DNA of 64,000 nt from Actinomycetota bacterium (GTDB taxonomy: Bacteria; Actinomycetota; Acidimicrobiia; Acidimicrobiales; Microtrichaceae), in the NCBI GenBank assembly GCA_016703525.1, contig JADJBW010000002.1:1-64000 (forward strand), in the 5' to 3' direction. The position numbers were made by a program, and so were the translations under genes. Below the pieces are notes generated by a model. The model worked only from the letters and a program-made list of their open reading frames with translations. It searched no databases and was not told where the DNA came from. Positions 44,448 through 53,565 of this stretch are shown in pieces. The first letter of the stretch is position 1, and each line of letters begins with the position of its first letter.

Positions 44448-46046
44448 CTACCGCCAGCCGACCTTCTTCAGCAGCCGAAGCGAGGCCGTCAGGGTCTCCG
44501 CGAAGCCCTGGTCGCCGAGGCGGCGCATCGGCGGGGCGAGGTTCATCAGCCGCTGCTGCGCGACGGTCTGCACCTCGGTGTACTTGGTGATGCCGACCGC
44601 TCCGTGTCGCCGCCCCTGGCCGGAGATGCCCATGCCCCCCATGGGCGCGTCGATGCTGCCCCACGCCGCGGCGTACGCCTCGTTCACGTTGACCGTGCCG
44701 GCGTGCAGACGGGCCGCGACCGCTCGGCCCCGCGACGACCGGCTCCACACGCTCGCGTTCAGGCCGTACTCGGTCGCGTTCGCTGCGGCGACCGCATCGT
44801 CGTCGGTTGCGAAGCGGTAGATCGACACGAGCGGGCCGAAGGTTTCCTCCCCGAAGCACTTCGCCGAGTCGGTGACACCGGTGAGCACGGTCGGCTCGTA
44901 GAAGAACGGGCCGAGGTCGGGGCGGGCGCGGCCGCCGGCGAGCACCGTGGCCCCGGCGGCGACCGCGTCGCGCACGTGACGGTCGGTCGCCTCCACCTGA
45001 TCGGCCGACGTGAGCGAACCCATCTCGGCGCTGAAGTCGTAGGCCGCGCCCAGCTTGAGCGCCTTCGTGGCCTCCACGAAACGCGGGACGAACTCGTCGT
45101 AGATGCCGTCGGCCACGTACATGCGCTCGATCGAGATGCACAGCTGCCCGCTCGACGAGAAGCAGGCCCGAACGGCGCCCTCCACCGCCCGGTCGAGATC
45201 GGCATCGTCGAGCACGAGCATGGCGTTTTTGCCGCCGAGCTCGAGCGAGCAGTCGACGAGGCGCCGTCCCGCCTCGGCGGCGATGCGCCGCCCCGACTCG
45301 GTCGAACCGGTGAACATCACGTAGTCGGCCGCGTCGAGCAGCGTGTCGCCGATCGACGACCCGCGGCCCAACACGATTTGCCACACGTCTTCTGGAAGCC
45401 CGGCTCGGATCGCCAGGTCGTGGGCGGCCAGCGCGGTGAGCGCAGTCTGGTTGTCGGGCTTCTGGAGCACGGCGTTCCCCGCGATGAGCGCGGGGATCGT
45501 GTCGCCGGCGCCCAGGCTCAGCGGGTAGTTCCAGGGGGAAACGATCGTCACGAGCCCCTTGGGGTGGCGAAGCTCCTCCACCGAGGTCAGGCCGGGGATC
45601 AGGCCCGTGCGCCGCTTCGGCGCGAGCGCCGACGCTGCGGTGCGCGCGTAGTAGCGGCACGTGATCGCGATGTCGCCGACCTCCAGGAACGCGTCGCGGC
45701 GCGACTTCCCGTTCTCGGCCTGGACGACGTCCATCAGCTCCTTGCGGTGATCGAGCACGAGGTCGTGGAGGCGGAGGAAGACCTTCGCCCGGTCCGCGAG
45801 GGGCCGCGCCGCCCACTCCCGCTGCGCCGCGCGAGCCGAGGCCGCTGCCGCCTCGACATCGGCGGGGGTGCACTGTGGCAACTCGACGATCGGGTCGCCG
45901 CTGAAGGGCGCGTGGGTGGTGACCGTCGGCGCATCGCCCGACGTGCGCACACGGGAGATGAGCCGGGTGCGCACGTCGTTCGTGAGGCTCGCGGGAAGCG
46001 GCGTGGTGCCGGTCGCCGCGTCGGTGGCGGATTCGATCATGGCCAT
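44448..46046 (-). CDS. gabD2: Succinate-semialdehyde dehydrogenase (NADP+)
   Basis: 532 aa aldehyde dehydrogenase. It shows VTIVSPWNYPLSLGAGDTIP (cofactor site), FTGSTESGRRIAAEAGRRLV, DCSLELGGKNAMLVLDD (general base Glu) and VRACFSSSGQLCISIERMYV with the catalytic Cys, followed by EETFGPLVSIYRF. The pattern with SSGQLCIS and a ~60-residue N-terminal extension matches actinobacterial GabD2, which oxidises succinic semialdehyde. ATG 46046 is 6 nt downstream of TACGAT (46058-46053), so the transcript is probably leaderless. Confidence 0.88.
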   Translation of the reverse strand: MAMIESATDAATGTTPLPASLTNDVRTRLISRVRTSGDAPTVTTHAPFSGDPIVELPQCTPADVEAAAASARAAQREWAARPLADRAKVFLRLHDLVLDHRKELMDVVQAENGKSRRDAFLEVGDIAITCRYYARTAASALAPKRRTGLIPGLTSVEELRHPKGLVTIVSPWNYPLSLGAGDTIPALIAGNAVLQKPDNQTALTALAAHDLAIRAGLPEDVWQIVLGRGSSIGDTLLDAADYVMFTGSTESGRRIAAEAGRRLVDCSLELGGKNAMLVLDDADLDRAVEGAVRACFSSSGQLCISIERMYVADGIYDEFVPRFVEATKALKLGAAYDFSAEMGSLTSADQVEATDRHVRDAVAAGATVLAGGRARPDLGPFFYEPTVLTGVTDSAKCFGEETFGPLVSIYRFATDDDAVAAANATEYGLNASVWSRSSRGRAVAARLHAGTVNVNEAYAAAWGSIDAPMGGMGISGQGRRHGAVGITKYTEVQTVAQQRLMNLAPPMRRLGDQGFAETLTASLRLLKKVGWR

Positions 46047-46052
46047 CGCGTC

Positions 46053-46058
46053 ATCGTA
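46053..46058 (-). promoter_or_regulatory. -10 box of the gabD2-like gene (leaderless)
   Basis: TACGAT on the minus strand, 6 nt upstream of ATG 46046, in the gap after the exporter operon. Confidence 0.5.
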
Positions 46059-46076
46059 GGAGCGGTCGCTCCGGCA

Positions 46077-47381
46077 TCAGTAGCGAAGGACCTCTTCACC
46101 CTCGGCGAGCTCGCCGCCCGAGGTCGCCTTGATCGCTGCCGTACCGTTCGCCGCCGCCAGTACCTCGACCCGCACGGTTTTCCACGTGTCGTCGCGGCGA
46201 ACCTGCACCGTCGGCCCCGCCGTGTCGGCCCGCAGGATCGCCGAGGCCGGGACGAGCAGCGCGCCGTCGACCTTGGTTCGTTGCAGCGTGACCGTCGCGG
46301 TCGACCCGTCGCGGGCGGTTGTGGTCGCGGGCAGGCTGACGCGTGCGATGCCGCCGCTGAACGTGGTGACCGTTCCCTTCGTCGACTGGCCGTCGAGGCT
46401 CACGGAGACCTCCGAACCCAGCGACACCCACGATGCGTCGGTGTCGACATCGACATAGGGCGTGCCCGTCCGAACGTCGAGGACCGCGTCGCCCGACTCG
46501 AGCACCGCCCCGACCTTCACATCGGTCGCGACCACCGTGACCTTGTCGGGCAGGAAGACGACCTCGCCGAACTCGATGCGTCCGGTCGGCTCGATGCCGA
46601 GCGATGTCTGCCAATCCTCGATCGCTTCGATCGTCGCATCATCGACGGTCGAGTCGACATCGAGGTCGCCGTCAGCGTCGAAGCCGGCACTGCCGAGAAA
46701 CGTCTCGAGTTGGAGCACGTCGATGCCATCGCTGGTGTCTTCATCGATCGCCCGCCATGCCGAGATCGTGCCCGGCACGACGACGGTGGGACGGCCGTCG
46801 AGCCGATAGATCACATCGCCGAACCCGACCTCGGCGCCGACCGACGCGAGAGCGGTGACGACTCGCGATCGCGTCGACGTGGCGCCTCCGGTCGCCGGCG
46901 TCCCGGCGGCTGCCGCCGTCGGGTTCGCTGCGGTGGTGTCGGCAGCCGCGCCGGCGTCCGTCGCCGCGGCGGCGTCCGTCGCTGCGGTGGTTCCAGCGGT
47001 GCCGCTGGTTCCCGTCGTTCCTGTCGGCGCGGCGAATCCCGTAGCGGGAACGGTGGTCGTCGTGGTCGTCGTTGTCGTCGTGGTTGTCACCGGGGCGCTC
47101 GGCGCGCTGAGCGACACGATCTCGCCGCGTGAGACGGTGGACGAGATCTTCGTGGTCTCGACCAGCGTGCCCAGCTGGATCGCGGAGGTGTTGACCTCGG
47201 GCGCGGCGGCCTTCTCGATCTGGGCCGGGCCGCCGGAGCGGATGCCCCAGATGATCACGCCGATCGCCGCGAGTGCGACGATGCCGAGCGCGATCGGGCC
47301 GTAGGGCGGCCGTGTGCGCGGCCCGCGGTGCGCGGCCTCCGGCGACGAGTCGGGTGAGGGAGGGGTCGGGGGAGTGGGCAT
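46077..47381 (-). CDS. HlyD/MacA-type adaptor with peptidoglycan-binding domain (adaptor 1)
   Basis: 434 aa. One N-terminal membrane helix (PIALGIVALAAIGVIIWGI) is followed by an adaptor strand region (NTSAIQLGTLVETTKISSTV). A Thr-rich run of 12 threonines and an Ala/Thr linker come next. A PG-binding-1-like domain (VLQLETFLGSAGFDADGDLD, ATIEAIEDWQTSLGIEPTGR) precedes the C-terminal barrel (SEVSVSLDGQSTKGTVTTFS, DGALLVPASAILRAD). It would link the ABC transporter to the cell wall. Its ATG overlaps the permease stop (ATGA at 47378-47381). It is the last gene of the five-gene operon. Confidence 0.85.
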   Translation of the reverse strand: MPTPPTPPSPDSSPEAAHRGPRTRPPYGPIALGIVALAAIGVIIWGIRSGGPAQIEKAAAPEVNTSAIQLGTLVETTKISSTVSRGEIVSLSAPSAPVTTTTTTTTTTTTVPATGFAAPTGTTGTSGTAGTTAATDAAAATDAGAAADTTAANPTAAAAGTPATGGATSTRSRVVTALASVGAEVGFGDVIYRLDGRPTVVVPGTISAWRAIDEDTSDGIDVLQLETFLGSAGFDADGDLDVDSTVDDATIEAIEDWQTSLGIEPTGRIEFGEVVFLPDKVTVVATDVKVGAVLESGDAVLDVRTGTPYVDVDTDASWVSLGSEVSVSLDGQSTKGTVTTFSGGIARVSLPATTTARDGSTATVTLQRTKVDGALLVPASAILRADTAGPTVQVRRDDTWKTVRVEVLAAANGTAAIKATSGGELAEGEEVLRY

Positions 47382-48625
47382 CACGCACCTCGCAGGGCGT
47401 CGGTTGGTGCGAGCCGTGCGGCTCGAACGGCTGGGTACAGGCCGGCGATCGCCCCGATCAGGACGGCGCCGACGATGCCGACGACGCCAGCCGCCGGCGG
47501 AATGACGACTCGCCAGCCCTGGGTTCGGGCGAACACGACCGTCGCAACCGACCCCATGAGCACCCCGGCGATACCGCCGGCGAGCCCGAGGGCGACCGAC
47601 TCGGAGAGGAACTGGCGTCGGATGTCGCGCCGCCGTGCGCCGAGCGCGCGGCGCAGACCGATCTCGGTTCGCCGCTCGATGACCGAGATGATCATCACGT
47701 TGGCGATGCCGATGCCGCCGACGAGCAGCGCCACGGCACCCAGGCCGAGGAACAGCGCCGTGAAGGTCTCCTCGGCCGACTCCTTTGCCGAGAGCGCATC
47801 GGAGGGGCGCGTCACCTCGACCTCCTCGGGAGCAAGCGGCGAGACGGTCGCCGGGAGCAGACCGCGCACGGCATCGACGGTCGCGGCCCCGGTGCGGATG
47901 TAGATGGCCGTCGGGCTCAGGTCGGCAGCGGCGATCTGCTCGGCCATCGGCCGGCTCACGATCACGGCGCGGTCGAGATCCTCGGCCAGGCTGAGCGGGT
48001 CGAGGATCGCCACCACCGTGACATCGCGGTTGCCCACGTGCACGGTCGGCCCGTCGGCGACGCTCGTGATCCCGAGGCGGCGGGCCGCCTCGGCGCCGAC
48101 GACCGCGACCGGTGCGGTGCTCCAGTGATCGCCGGGCCATTCGCCATCGGCGATCGTGCCGTTGAGCGTGTCGAGCAGCGTGGCATCGGCACCGACGACG
48201 CCGAGGCCGCGGGTGTCGTTCGTGCTCATCCACTCGTTACGCAGCAGCGTCAGGTCGGTCGAGATGACCGCGGCGGCCTCGTTGACAGCGCCGATGTGGC
48301 TGATCCGCGCCGCGGCATCGGTGTCGAGCGAGGCCGTCTCGGTGCCGAAGCCCTGCCCGGCGGTGACCACCAGAAGGTTCGTGCCGAGCCGGTCGAGGCG
48401 ATCGGACAGCTCGGCACGCGAGGAGTCGCTGAGGCCGAGCACTGCGACGAGCGCCGCGATGCCGATCGAAACGCCGAGGGCAGAGAGCACGCTGCGCGCA
48501 CCCCGCCGGGTCATCGAGCCGACGCCGGCCGCCAGGATGTCGCCGAATCGGAACCGACTCGATGCGACGTGGCGGATGGCTTCCGTGTCGGTGACTTGGT
48601 CAGCTGGTGAGATGGTGTGGTTCAT
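47381..48625 (-). CDS. MacB-type ABC transporter permease
   Basis: 414 aa. The N-terminal helix region (MTRRGARSVLSALGVSIGIA) opens a MacB-PCD periplasmic domain (residues about 60-260). The FtsX-type core follows with LFLGLGAVALLVGGIGIANV, the conserved RRTEIGLRRALGARRRDIRR, then two further helices and YPAVRAARLAPTDALRGA at the end. It forms the membrane part of a tripartite-like exporter or mechanotransmission complex. Stop and start codons overlap with both neighbours by 4 bp. Confidence 0.92.
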   Translation of the reverse strand: MNHTISPADQVTDTEAIRHVASSRFRFGDILAAGVGSMTRRGARSVLSALGVSIGIAALVAVLGLSDSSRAELSDRLDRLGTNLLVVTAGQGFGTETASLDTDAAARISHIGAVNEAAAVISTDLTLLRNEWMSTNDTRGLGVVGADATLLDTLNGTIADGEWPGDHWSTAPVAVVGAEAARRLGITSVADGPTVHVGNRDVTVVAILDPLSLAEDLDRAVIVSRPMAEQIAAADLSPTAIYIRTGAATVDAVRGLLPATVSPLAPEEVEVTRPSDALSAKESAEETFTALFLGLGAVALLVGGIGIANVMIISVIERRTEIGLRRALGARRRDIRRQFLSESVALGLAGGIAGVLMGSVATVVFARTQGWRVVIPPAAGVVGIVGAVLIGAIAGLYPAVRAARLAPTDALRGA

Positions 48626-49326
48626 CGTCGATCCGCCGTGATCCGGCCGTCAGCGACGGTGATCTGATGGGGTGCGAGCGCGGCGACGCTCGTGTCGTGG
48701 GTGATGACGAGGATCGTGACGCCCTCGTCGTGGAGTTCGTGCAACAGGTCGAGGATCGACCGGGTCGACTGCGAGTCGAGGTTTCCGGTCGGTTCGTCGG
48801 CGAGCAGGAGCGATGGGTCGGTCACCAGCGCTCGGGCGATGGCGACGCGCTGGCGCTCGCCGCCCGACAACTCCCGCGGGAGGTGGTGCACCCGGTGCGA
48901 GAGCCCGACCCGGTCGAGCAGCGCCCCGGCCCGCGTTCGCCGCTCGGCCATGCCGACGCCCTGGTAGGCGAGCGCCAGCGCAACGTTGTCGAGGGCGCTC
49001 AGATCCTCGAGCAGGAAGAACTGCTGGAACACGAAGCCGAGGTGTCGGGAGCGCACCGCGGCGAGCTGGTCGTCGCTGAGCTCGGTGGTGTCGACACCGG
49101 CGACGAGCACCCGGCCCGAGGTTGGTCGATCGAGGGTGCCGGCGACATGGAGCAGGGTCGATTTGCCCGACCCGGACTGGCCGACGATGGTCACGAAGTC
49201 GCCGTCGTCAACGCGCAGGTCGACTCCGTGGAGCACCCGCACGGGCGGCGAGCCGGCGTACTCCTTGCCGACTGCGACGAGTTCGAGCGCCGGTGGCACC
49301 GGGCGGGTTGGAGCGAGCGCGCTCAT
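48622..49326 (-). CDS. MacB/LolD-type ABC transporter ATPase
   Basis: 234 aa. Walker A VGQSGSGKSTLL, Q-loop FVFQQFFLL, signature ELSGGERQRVAIARALV, Walker B LLLADEPTGNLDS and H-loop LVITHD are all intact. It energises the adjacent permease. ATG 49326 gives the usual short N-terminus; an upstream ATG at 49383 lies inside the adaptor 2 gene. It overlaps adaptor 2 (4 bp at 49323-49326) and the permease (4 bp at 48622-48625). Confidence 0.93.
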   Translation of the reverse strand: MSALAPTRPVPPALELVAVGKEYAGSPPVRVLHGVDLRVDDGDFVTIVGQSGSGKSTLLHVAGTLDRPTSGRVLVAGVDTTELSDDQLAAVRSRHLGFVFQQFFLLEDLSALDNVALALAYQGVGMAERRTRAGALLDRVGLSHRVHHLPRELSGGERQRVAIARALVTDPSLLLADEPTGNLDSQSTRSILDLLHELHDEGVTILVITHDTSVAALAPHQITVADGRITADRR

Positions 49327-50374
49327 GTCGGCACCACCACCTTCGCGCCTTCCTTCAGCCCTTCGCCGCTCACCTCGACCCATCCGTCGGCGAATACGCC
49401 GACCTCGACCGCGACGTAGTCGCCCGATGCGAGCTGCACGGCCTGCCCGCCCTCGAGCACGGCGACCAACGCCCGGCTCGGCACGGCGAGCACATCGGTC
49501 GCCGACTCGGTGGGGATCTCCACGCTGACGGGGCCGGGGGCAAGGTTGGTTGCGTCGGCGGGCACCGCGGTGACGGTGTAACTCGCGGAGGAACTGCCGC
49601 CGCCCCCCTGCCCGCCGCTCGCGGCGCGGGTGAACGCGAGGATCGTGGCGGGATGCGTCGCCGCGTCGGTCGTGACGATCGTGACCGGTTGGCCGGGCTG
49701 GTAGCGCTCGGCGTCCTCGGCCACCGTGAAGGTCAGCGACAGTCCGCTGCCGTCGATCGAGCGCACGGTTGCGACCGTGTCGCCGGCGCTCAGCCGGGTT
49801 CCCGCTGCGGTCGCGTCGGTGACCTGAACCGGCGCCTTCACGAAGATGATCTGACCCGCGTCGACGGTGCCGTCGGGGTCGGAGATCTCCAGCGAGTCCT
49901 CCCAGTCCTCGATCGCCGACTCGGTGTCGCTGTCGAAGGTGCCGTCGATGTCGCCGGGGTCGAACCCGAGGGCGTCGAGGTTGGCTTCGAGCTGTTCCAC
50001 GTCGGTCCCGTCGGTCATGTCGGCGGTGAAGGCCCGCCAGACGGGCTCGTCGCCGATCATCACGACGACCGGTCGGTCGTCGACCCGAGCGAGCACGCCA
50101 CCCCGGTCGACGGTCGCGCCGATCGTCGACGCGGTCGTGATCGTGCCCGATCCGATGGTGGTGAGCTCGGTCGTGCTCGAGGCGGCGAGTTCGCCGGTCG
50201 TCGTTTCGTTCACGGCCAAGCTGCGCCGCTCGACGGCGATGTTCTCGGTGGTCGGCGGGTCGTCGAGTCGTCGGTCGTCGAGCTGTTCGCCGACAGCCGG
50301 CCGCCGGCGAACCCGCCGCCGGCGCCGACTGCGAGGCAGAGCGCTGCCGCTGCGAGGGTCCTCGGCGTCATCAT
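49323..50374 (-). CDS. Second HlyD/MacA-type adaptor with peptidoglycan-binding domain, frameshifted near its start
   Basis: From ATG 50374 comes a signal or anchor (TPRTLAAAALCLAVGAGGG) and SSTTDDST. Near 50257 one base appears to be missing, and the protein continues in another frame as DPPTTENIAVERRSLAVNET, then TTELTTIGSGTITTASTIGA. A PG-binding-1-like domain (VEQLEANLDALGFDPGDIDG, SAIEDWEDSLEI) and a barrel end (DVLAVPSRALVAVLEGGQAV) follow. It parallels adaptor 1 in layout but is shorter and lacks the Thr run. ATG 50374 overlaps the lipoprotein stop (ATGA), which supports this start despite the frame change. If the frameshift is real, the protein lacks its membrane anchor. Confidence 0.78.
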
Positions 50375-51116
50375 CCCTCCGTTGTCGTCGTCGAGCCGCC
50401 GTTGCCGCCGCCGGGGCCTCCGGCGGTCATGGCGCTCAGCTCATCGCTGCACGCATCGAACGCCTTCGTGACCGAGGCATCGCTGGCATCGAGCCCGAGC
50501 TGCTCGGCGAGGCGCTCCGTGCGGTCCTCTTCGCTCATCGGCCCGTCGGGACGCTCGGGGGGCGTTGCCCTCCGGCGCCGGTCGCACCGGTCGCTCCCGA
50601 CGCGTCGCTTCCGCTCGCTCCCGCAGCACCGGAGGGCGGGCCGCCCTGTCCGGGGCCGTCGAAGGTGATGTCGCCGACGTCGAGCCCTTCGTCGCGCAGG
50701 CACGACGTGAAGGCGAGCATCGCCTCCTGGCGTGCCTCGCTGTCCTCCTCGGACGGGCCGAAGCCGGCATTGGCGAGCTCGTCGCGGCACGAGTCCATGG
50801 CCGTGCGCATCGAGTCGTCGCCGGGGTTGATCCCGGCGCTGTCGAAGATCGACCGCATGTCGATCTGGCCGTCGCTGTCGACCTTGGGGTCGGCGACCTC
50901 GATGCCCTGCTCGCGCAGGCAGGCCACGAAGTTCTGCGCGGCCTCCTCGGGATCGATCGTGGTGGTGGTGGTCGCCTCTGACGAAGCGTCGCTTCCATTC
51001 AGGCTCGGCACGTCGGCCTTCGTCGTCGAGTCGGACCCGCATCCTGCGAGTGCGAGCGTCGCGCAGGTCAGCGGCGCAGCCAGGCGACGCAGGGTGAGGA
51101 CGGATCGGATGGACAT
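50371..51116 (-). CDS. Lipoprotein with duplicated two-cysteine module, frameshift near C-terminus
   Basis: The signal peptide ends CATLALAGCGSD (lipobox). Two related units follow. Unit 1 is FVACLREQGIEVADPKVDSD with AMDSCRDELANAGFGPSEED. Unit 2 is AFTSCLRDEGLDVGDITFDG with AFDACSDELSAM at the end. Each has a Cys in CLR-(E/D)-G and one in C-x-DEL, so paired disulfides are likely. The frame breaks at a run of six C (about 50560), after which PPERPDGPMSEEDRTERLAE continues in another frame to the stop at 50371; a seventh C would restore it. First gene of the exporter operon; probably a substrate-capture or sensor lipoprotein. Confidence 0.78.
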
Positions 51117-51171
51117 GGCGGAACCTCGGGTCGGAGTTGATGGGTCTGCCGTCGAACGTACGGGTCGGCGT

Positions 51172-51239
51172 GGAGATCACGCGGAGAGCATCCGGAGAGA
51201 TTCCGGAGAGTGCGGGCCGTGTTCTCCGGGAGTTCTCCG
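51172..51239. promoter_or_regulatory. Array of 11-bp-phased repeats between exporter operon and two-component genes
   Basis: Direct repeats GGAGAT (51172), GGAGAG (51183), GGAGAG (51194) and GGAGAG (51205) recur exactly every 11 bp. After 10 bp come two opposite-facing units, GTTCTCCG at 51221 and 51232, also 11 bp apart. This phasing is typical of OmpR-family response regulator sites. The array lies in the ~200-bp divergent spacer. Confidence 0.75.
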
Positions 51240-51315
51240 CGAGACCGTGTTGACTGTTCGTACGGGCCGGTCGCTGCGGCGGCTCGCGCCGAAGCGATGT
51301 CGAGGAGGTGGCGCA

Positions 51316-51996
51316 GTGGCCGACATTTTGGTGGTCGACGACGAGGCCGCCCTGTCCGATCTGGTCGCGACGGGTCTCCGCCTCGCCGGCCACGAGACGC
51401 GCGTTGCCTCCAGCGGCTTCGCCGCTCTCGACGCCGTCACGCAGGCCGCGCCGGACCTCGTGGTGCTCGACGTGAACCTGGGCGATCTCGACGGGTTCGA
51501 GGTGTGCCGCCGGCTCCGGTCGTCGCACGATCGACTCCCCATCATCTTCCTGACGGCGCGCACCGACCCGGCCGATCTGCGCAGCGGATTCATCGGCGGC
51601 GGCGACGACTACCTCATGAAGCCGTTCCGGTTGGAGGAGCTGGCATTGCGGGTCGAAGCGCTGCTGCGCCGCAGCGCCGCGCTCGGGGCCGACGTCGATG
51701 CCGCGTTGCGATGCGGGCCGGTCGAACTCGATGACGACGCGCATGCGGTGCGTGTCGACGGCGAGCCCGTCGAGCTGTCGCCCACCGAGTTCCGGCTGTT
51801 GCACTACCTGCTGCTCAACCAGGGACGTGTGGTGTCACGTCAACAGATCCTGGATTACGTCTGGTACGCCCAGTTCGACGGCGACCCGTCGATCGCCGAG
51901 CGCTACATCTCGTACCTGCGCCGCAAGCTCGGCGATGCGGGAGAACTCGTGGTGACGGTTCGGGGCGTCGGCTACTCGATGCGGGGCGGCGAATGA
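51316..51996 (+). CDS. OmpR-family response regulator
   Basis: 226 aa. The receiver domain has ILVVDDEAALSDLVATGLRL, phospho-acceptor Asp52 in LVVLDVNLGDLDGFEVC, and DDYLMKPFRLEELALRVEAL. The winged-helix output domain shows VELSPTEFRLLHYLLLNQGR, VVSRQQILDYVWYAQF and YISYLRRKLGD. GTG 51316 has GAGGAGG upstream. Its stop overlaps the histidine kinase ATG (51993-51996). The phased repeats just upstream are its likely binding sites, so it probably regulates itself and the divergent exporter operon. Confidence 0.95.
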   Translation: MADILVVDDEAALSDLVATGLRLAGHETRVASSGFAALDAVTQAAPDLVVLDVNLGDLDGFEVCRRLRSSHDRLPIIFLTARTDPADLRSGFIGGGDDYLMKPFRLEELALRVEALLRRSAALGADVDAALRCGPVELDDDAHAVRVDGEPVELSPTEFRLLHYLLLNQGRVVSRQQILDYVWYAQFDGDPSIAERYISYLRRKLGDAGELVVTVRGVGYSMRGGE

Positions 51997-53444
51997 CGCT
52001 GCGTTCACGGCTCGCGGCGACGGCTGCGGTCATCCTGGCCGTGGCACTCGGCGCGGTCGGCATCGTGTTGTCGCAGTCGGTGCACGAGGCGCTGCTCGAC
52101 CCGATCGACCAGCGCTTGAGCGAGCTGGGTCGCCAGTTCACCGGCTCGTCGGCTCGCCCCCAACCGCCGGTCCGCCCGACCCCTCCATCGTCGAGCACCT
52201 CGTCGGACTCGCCCCGTCCGGAGGGTCGCGATCTCGCGACGTTCCGATTCGTCGACGGCGAACTCGATGCTCGCTTCGCGTCCGGTTTCGAGTCGGACCC
52301 CGACCCCGTTCCCGTCGTGTCCGCCTCGATCGCCTCGGGCATGGAGGAGCGCTCGTGGCGCCTCGTCGATCTGAGCGCGGCCGACGGTTCGGTCAACTAC
52401 CGAGCGGTGGTGGTGGTGACGAGCGGATCTGGCTTCGACTTCGGGGGCGGCGCGACCGAGGCGATCGACCCCGAAGCTCGCGTCGTGCACGTGTTCGCGT
52501 CGCCGCTCGACACCGTGGAGGCGACGGTGGACCGGCTGCGCCTCGCTGCCTTCGCCGCGGCGTGCGTCGCACTCATCGCCGGGGCGCTCCTCACGTGGTG
52601 GACGGTGCGCCGAGCGCTGGCGCCGGTGGAACGCACAGTCGAGACCGTCGCCCGTATCGGTGACGGGGCGCTCGACCTGCGCGTGCCCGCGCCGGAGCGG
52701 CCCGAGGAGATGCGCCTGCTCGGCTCGTCGATCAACTCCATGCTCGACCGGCTCGAGGGCGCTCGCGCTGCCGAGGTCGCCGCGCAGGGGGCGCTGAGCC
52801 AGTTTCTCGCGGACGCGTCGCACGAACTCCGGACCCCGGTCGCTGCGGTCGCGGGGCACGCCGAGCTCTTGTCGTCGGGAGCGCTCGACGACGAGACGGC
52901 CGGCCGATCGCTCGGTCGGATTCGCTCGGAGACGGCACGCATGCAACGCCTCGTCGACGATCTGCTGATCCTGGCATCGCACGACACGGGACACCGCCGT
53001 CCGCACCGAACCGTGAACCTCTCGGGGGTCGTGACCGACGCCGTCGAGGACGCGAACGCCATCGATCGCGACCGCGGGTACACCGCCCGGATCGAGGATG
53101 GCGTGAGGGTGTCGGGCGACGAGGCGCAGCTCGCCCAGGTCGTTGCGAACCTGCTGGCGAACGTGCGGGCCCACACGCCGGCCGGGACGGCGACCGTGGT
53201 GTCGCTGTCGCTCGATGGCGACGCGGCGGTGCTGACCGTGGCCGATGACGGTCCGGGCATTCCGGCGAACGCGCAGGCTCGGCTCTTCGAGCGGTTCTTC
53301 CGCTCCTCGGCCGGTGGGGGAGCCGGGTTGGGCCTGGCGATCGTCGCGACGCTCGTGGAGGAGCACGGCGGCGACGTGCGCTGCGTGCCGAGCGATCGCG
53401 GCACGGTGATCGAGGTGCGCATCCCGCTCGACGACCCTCGGTGA
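51993..53444 (+). CDS. Membrane sensor histidine kinase
   Basis: 483 aa. Membrane helix 1 is at 8-28, an extracytoplasmic sensor runs to about 180 with a Pro/Ser-rich stretch, and helix 2 is LAAFAAACVALIAGALLTWW. A HAMP domain follows (RRALAPVERTVETVARIGDG). Then comes the dimerisation box ALSQFLADASHELRTPVAAV with the phospho-His, and the ATPase motifs VVANLLANVRAHT (N box), LTVADDGPGIP (G1), FFRSSAGGGAGLGLAIV (F/G2). It partners with the response regulator by 4-bp overlap. The signal is unknown, perhaps the exporter substrate or envelope damage. Confidence 0.93.
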   Translation: MTLRSRLAATAAVILAVALGAVGIVLSQSVHEALLDPIDQRLSELGRQFTGSSARPQPPVRPTPPSSSTSSDSPRPEGRDLATFRFVDGELDARFASGFESDPDPVPVVSASIASGMEERSWRLVDLSAADGSVNYRAVVVVTSGSGFDFGGGATEAIDPEARVVHVFASPLDTVEATVDRLRLAAFAAACVALIAGALLTWWTVRRALAPVERTVETVARIGDGALDLRVPAPERPEEMRLLGSSINSMLDRLEGARAAEVAAQGALSQFLADASHELRTPVAAVAGHAELLSSGALDDETAGRSLGRIRSETARMQRLVDDLLILASHDTGHRRPHRTVNLSGVVTDAVEDANAIDRDRGYTARIEDGVRVSGDEAQLAQVVANLLANVRAHTPAGTATVVSLSLDGDAAVLTVADDGPGIPANAQARLFERFFRSSAGGGAGLGLAIVATLVEEHGGDVRCVPSDRGTVIEVRIPLDDPR

Positions 53445-53565
53445 GCGCCGTTCACGGTCGGCATCCAATGCAACGGTTCTGGTCGGAACAGTAGCGTGAC
53501 GCCGCGGGTCTCTCGCCGGTCGCCCATCGACCGGCCGCTGCGGACCGGACGAAAGGTGGATCGCC

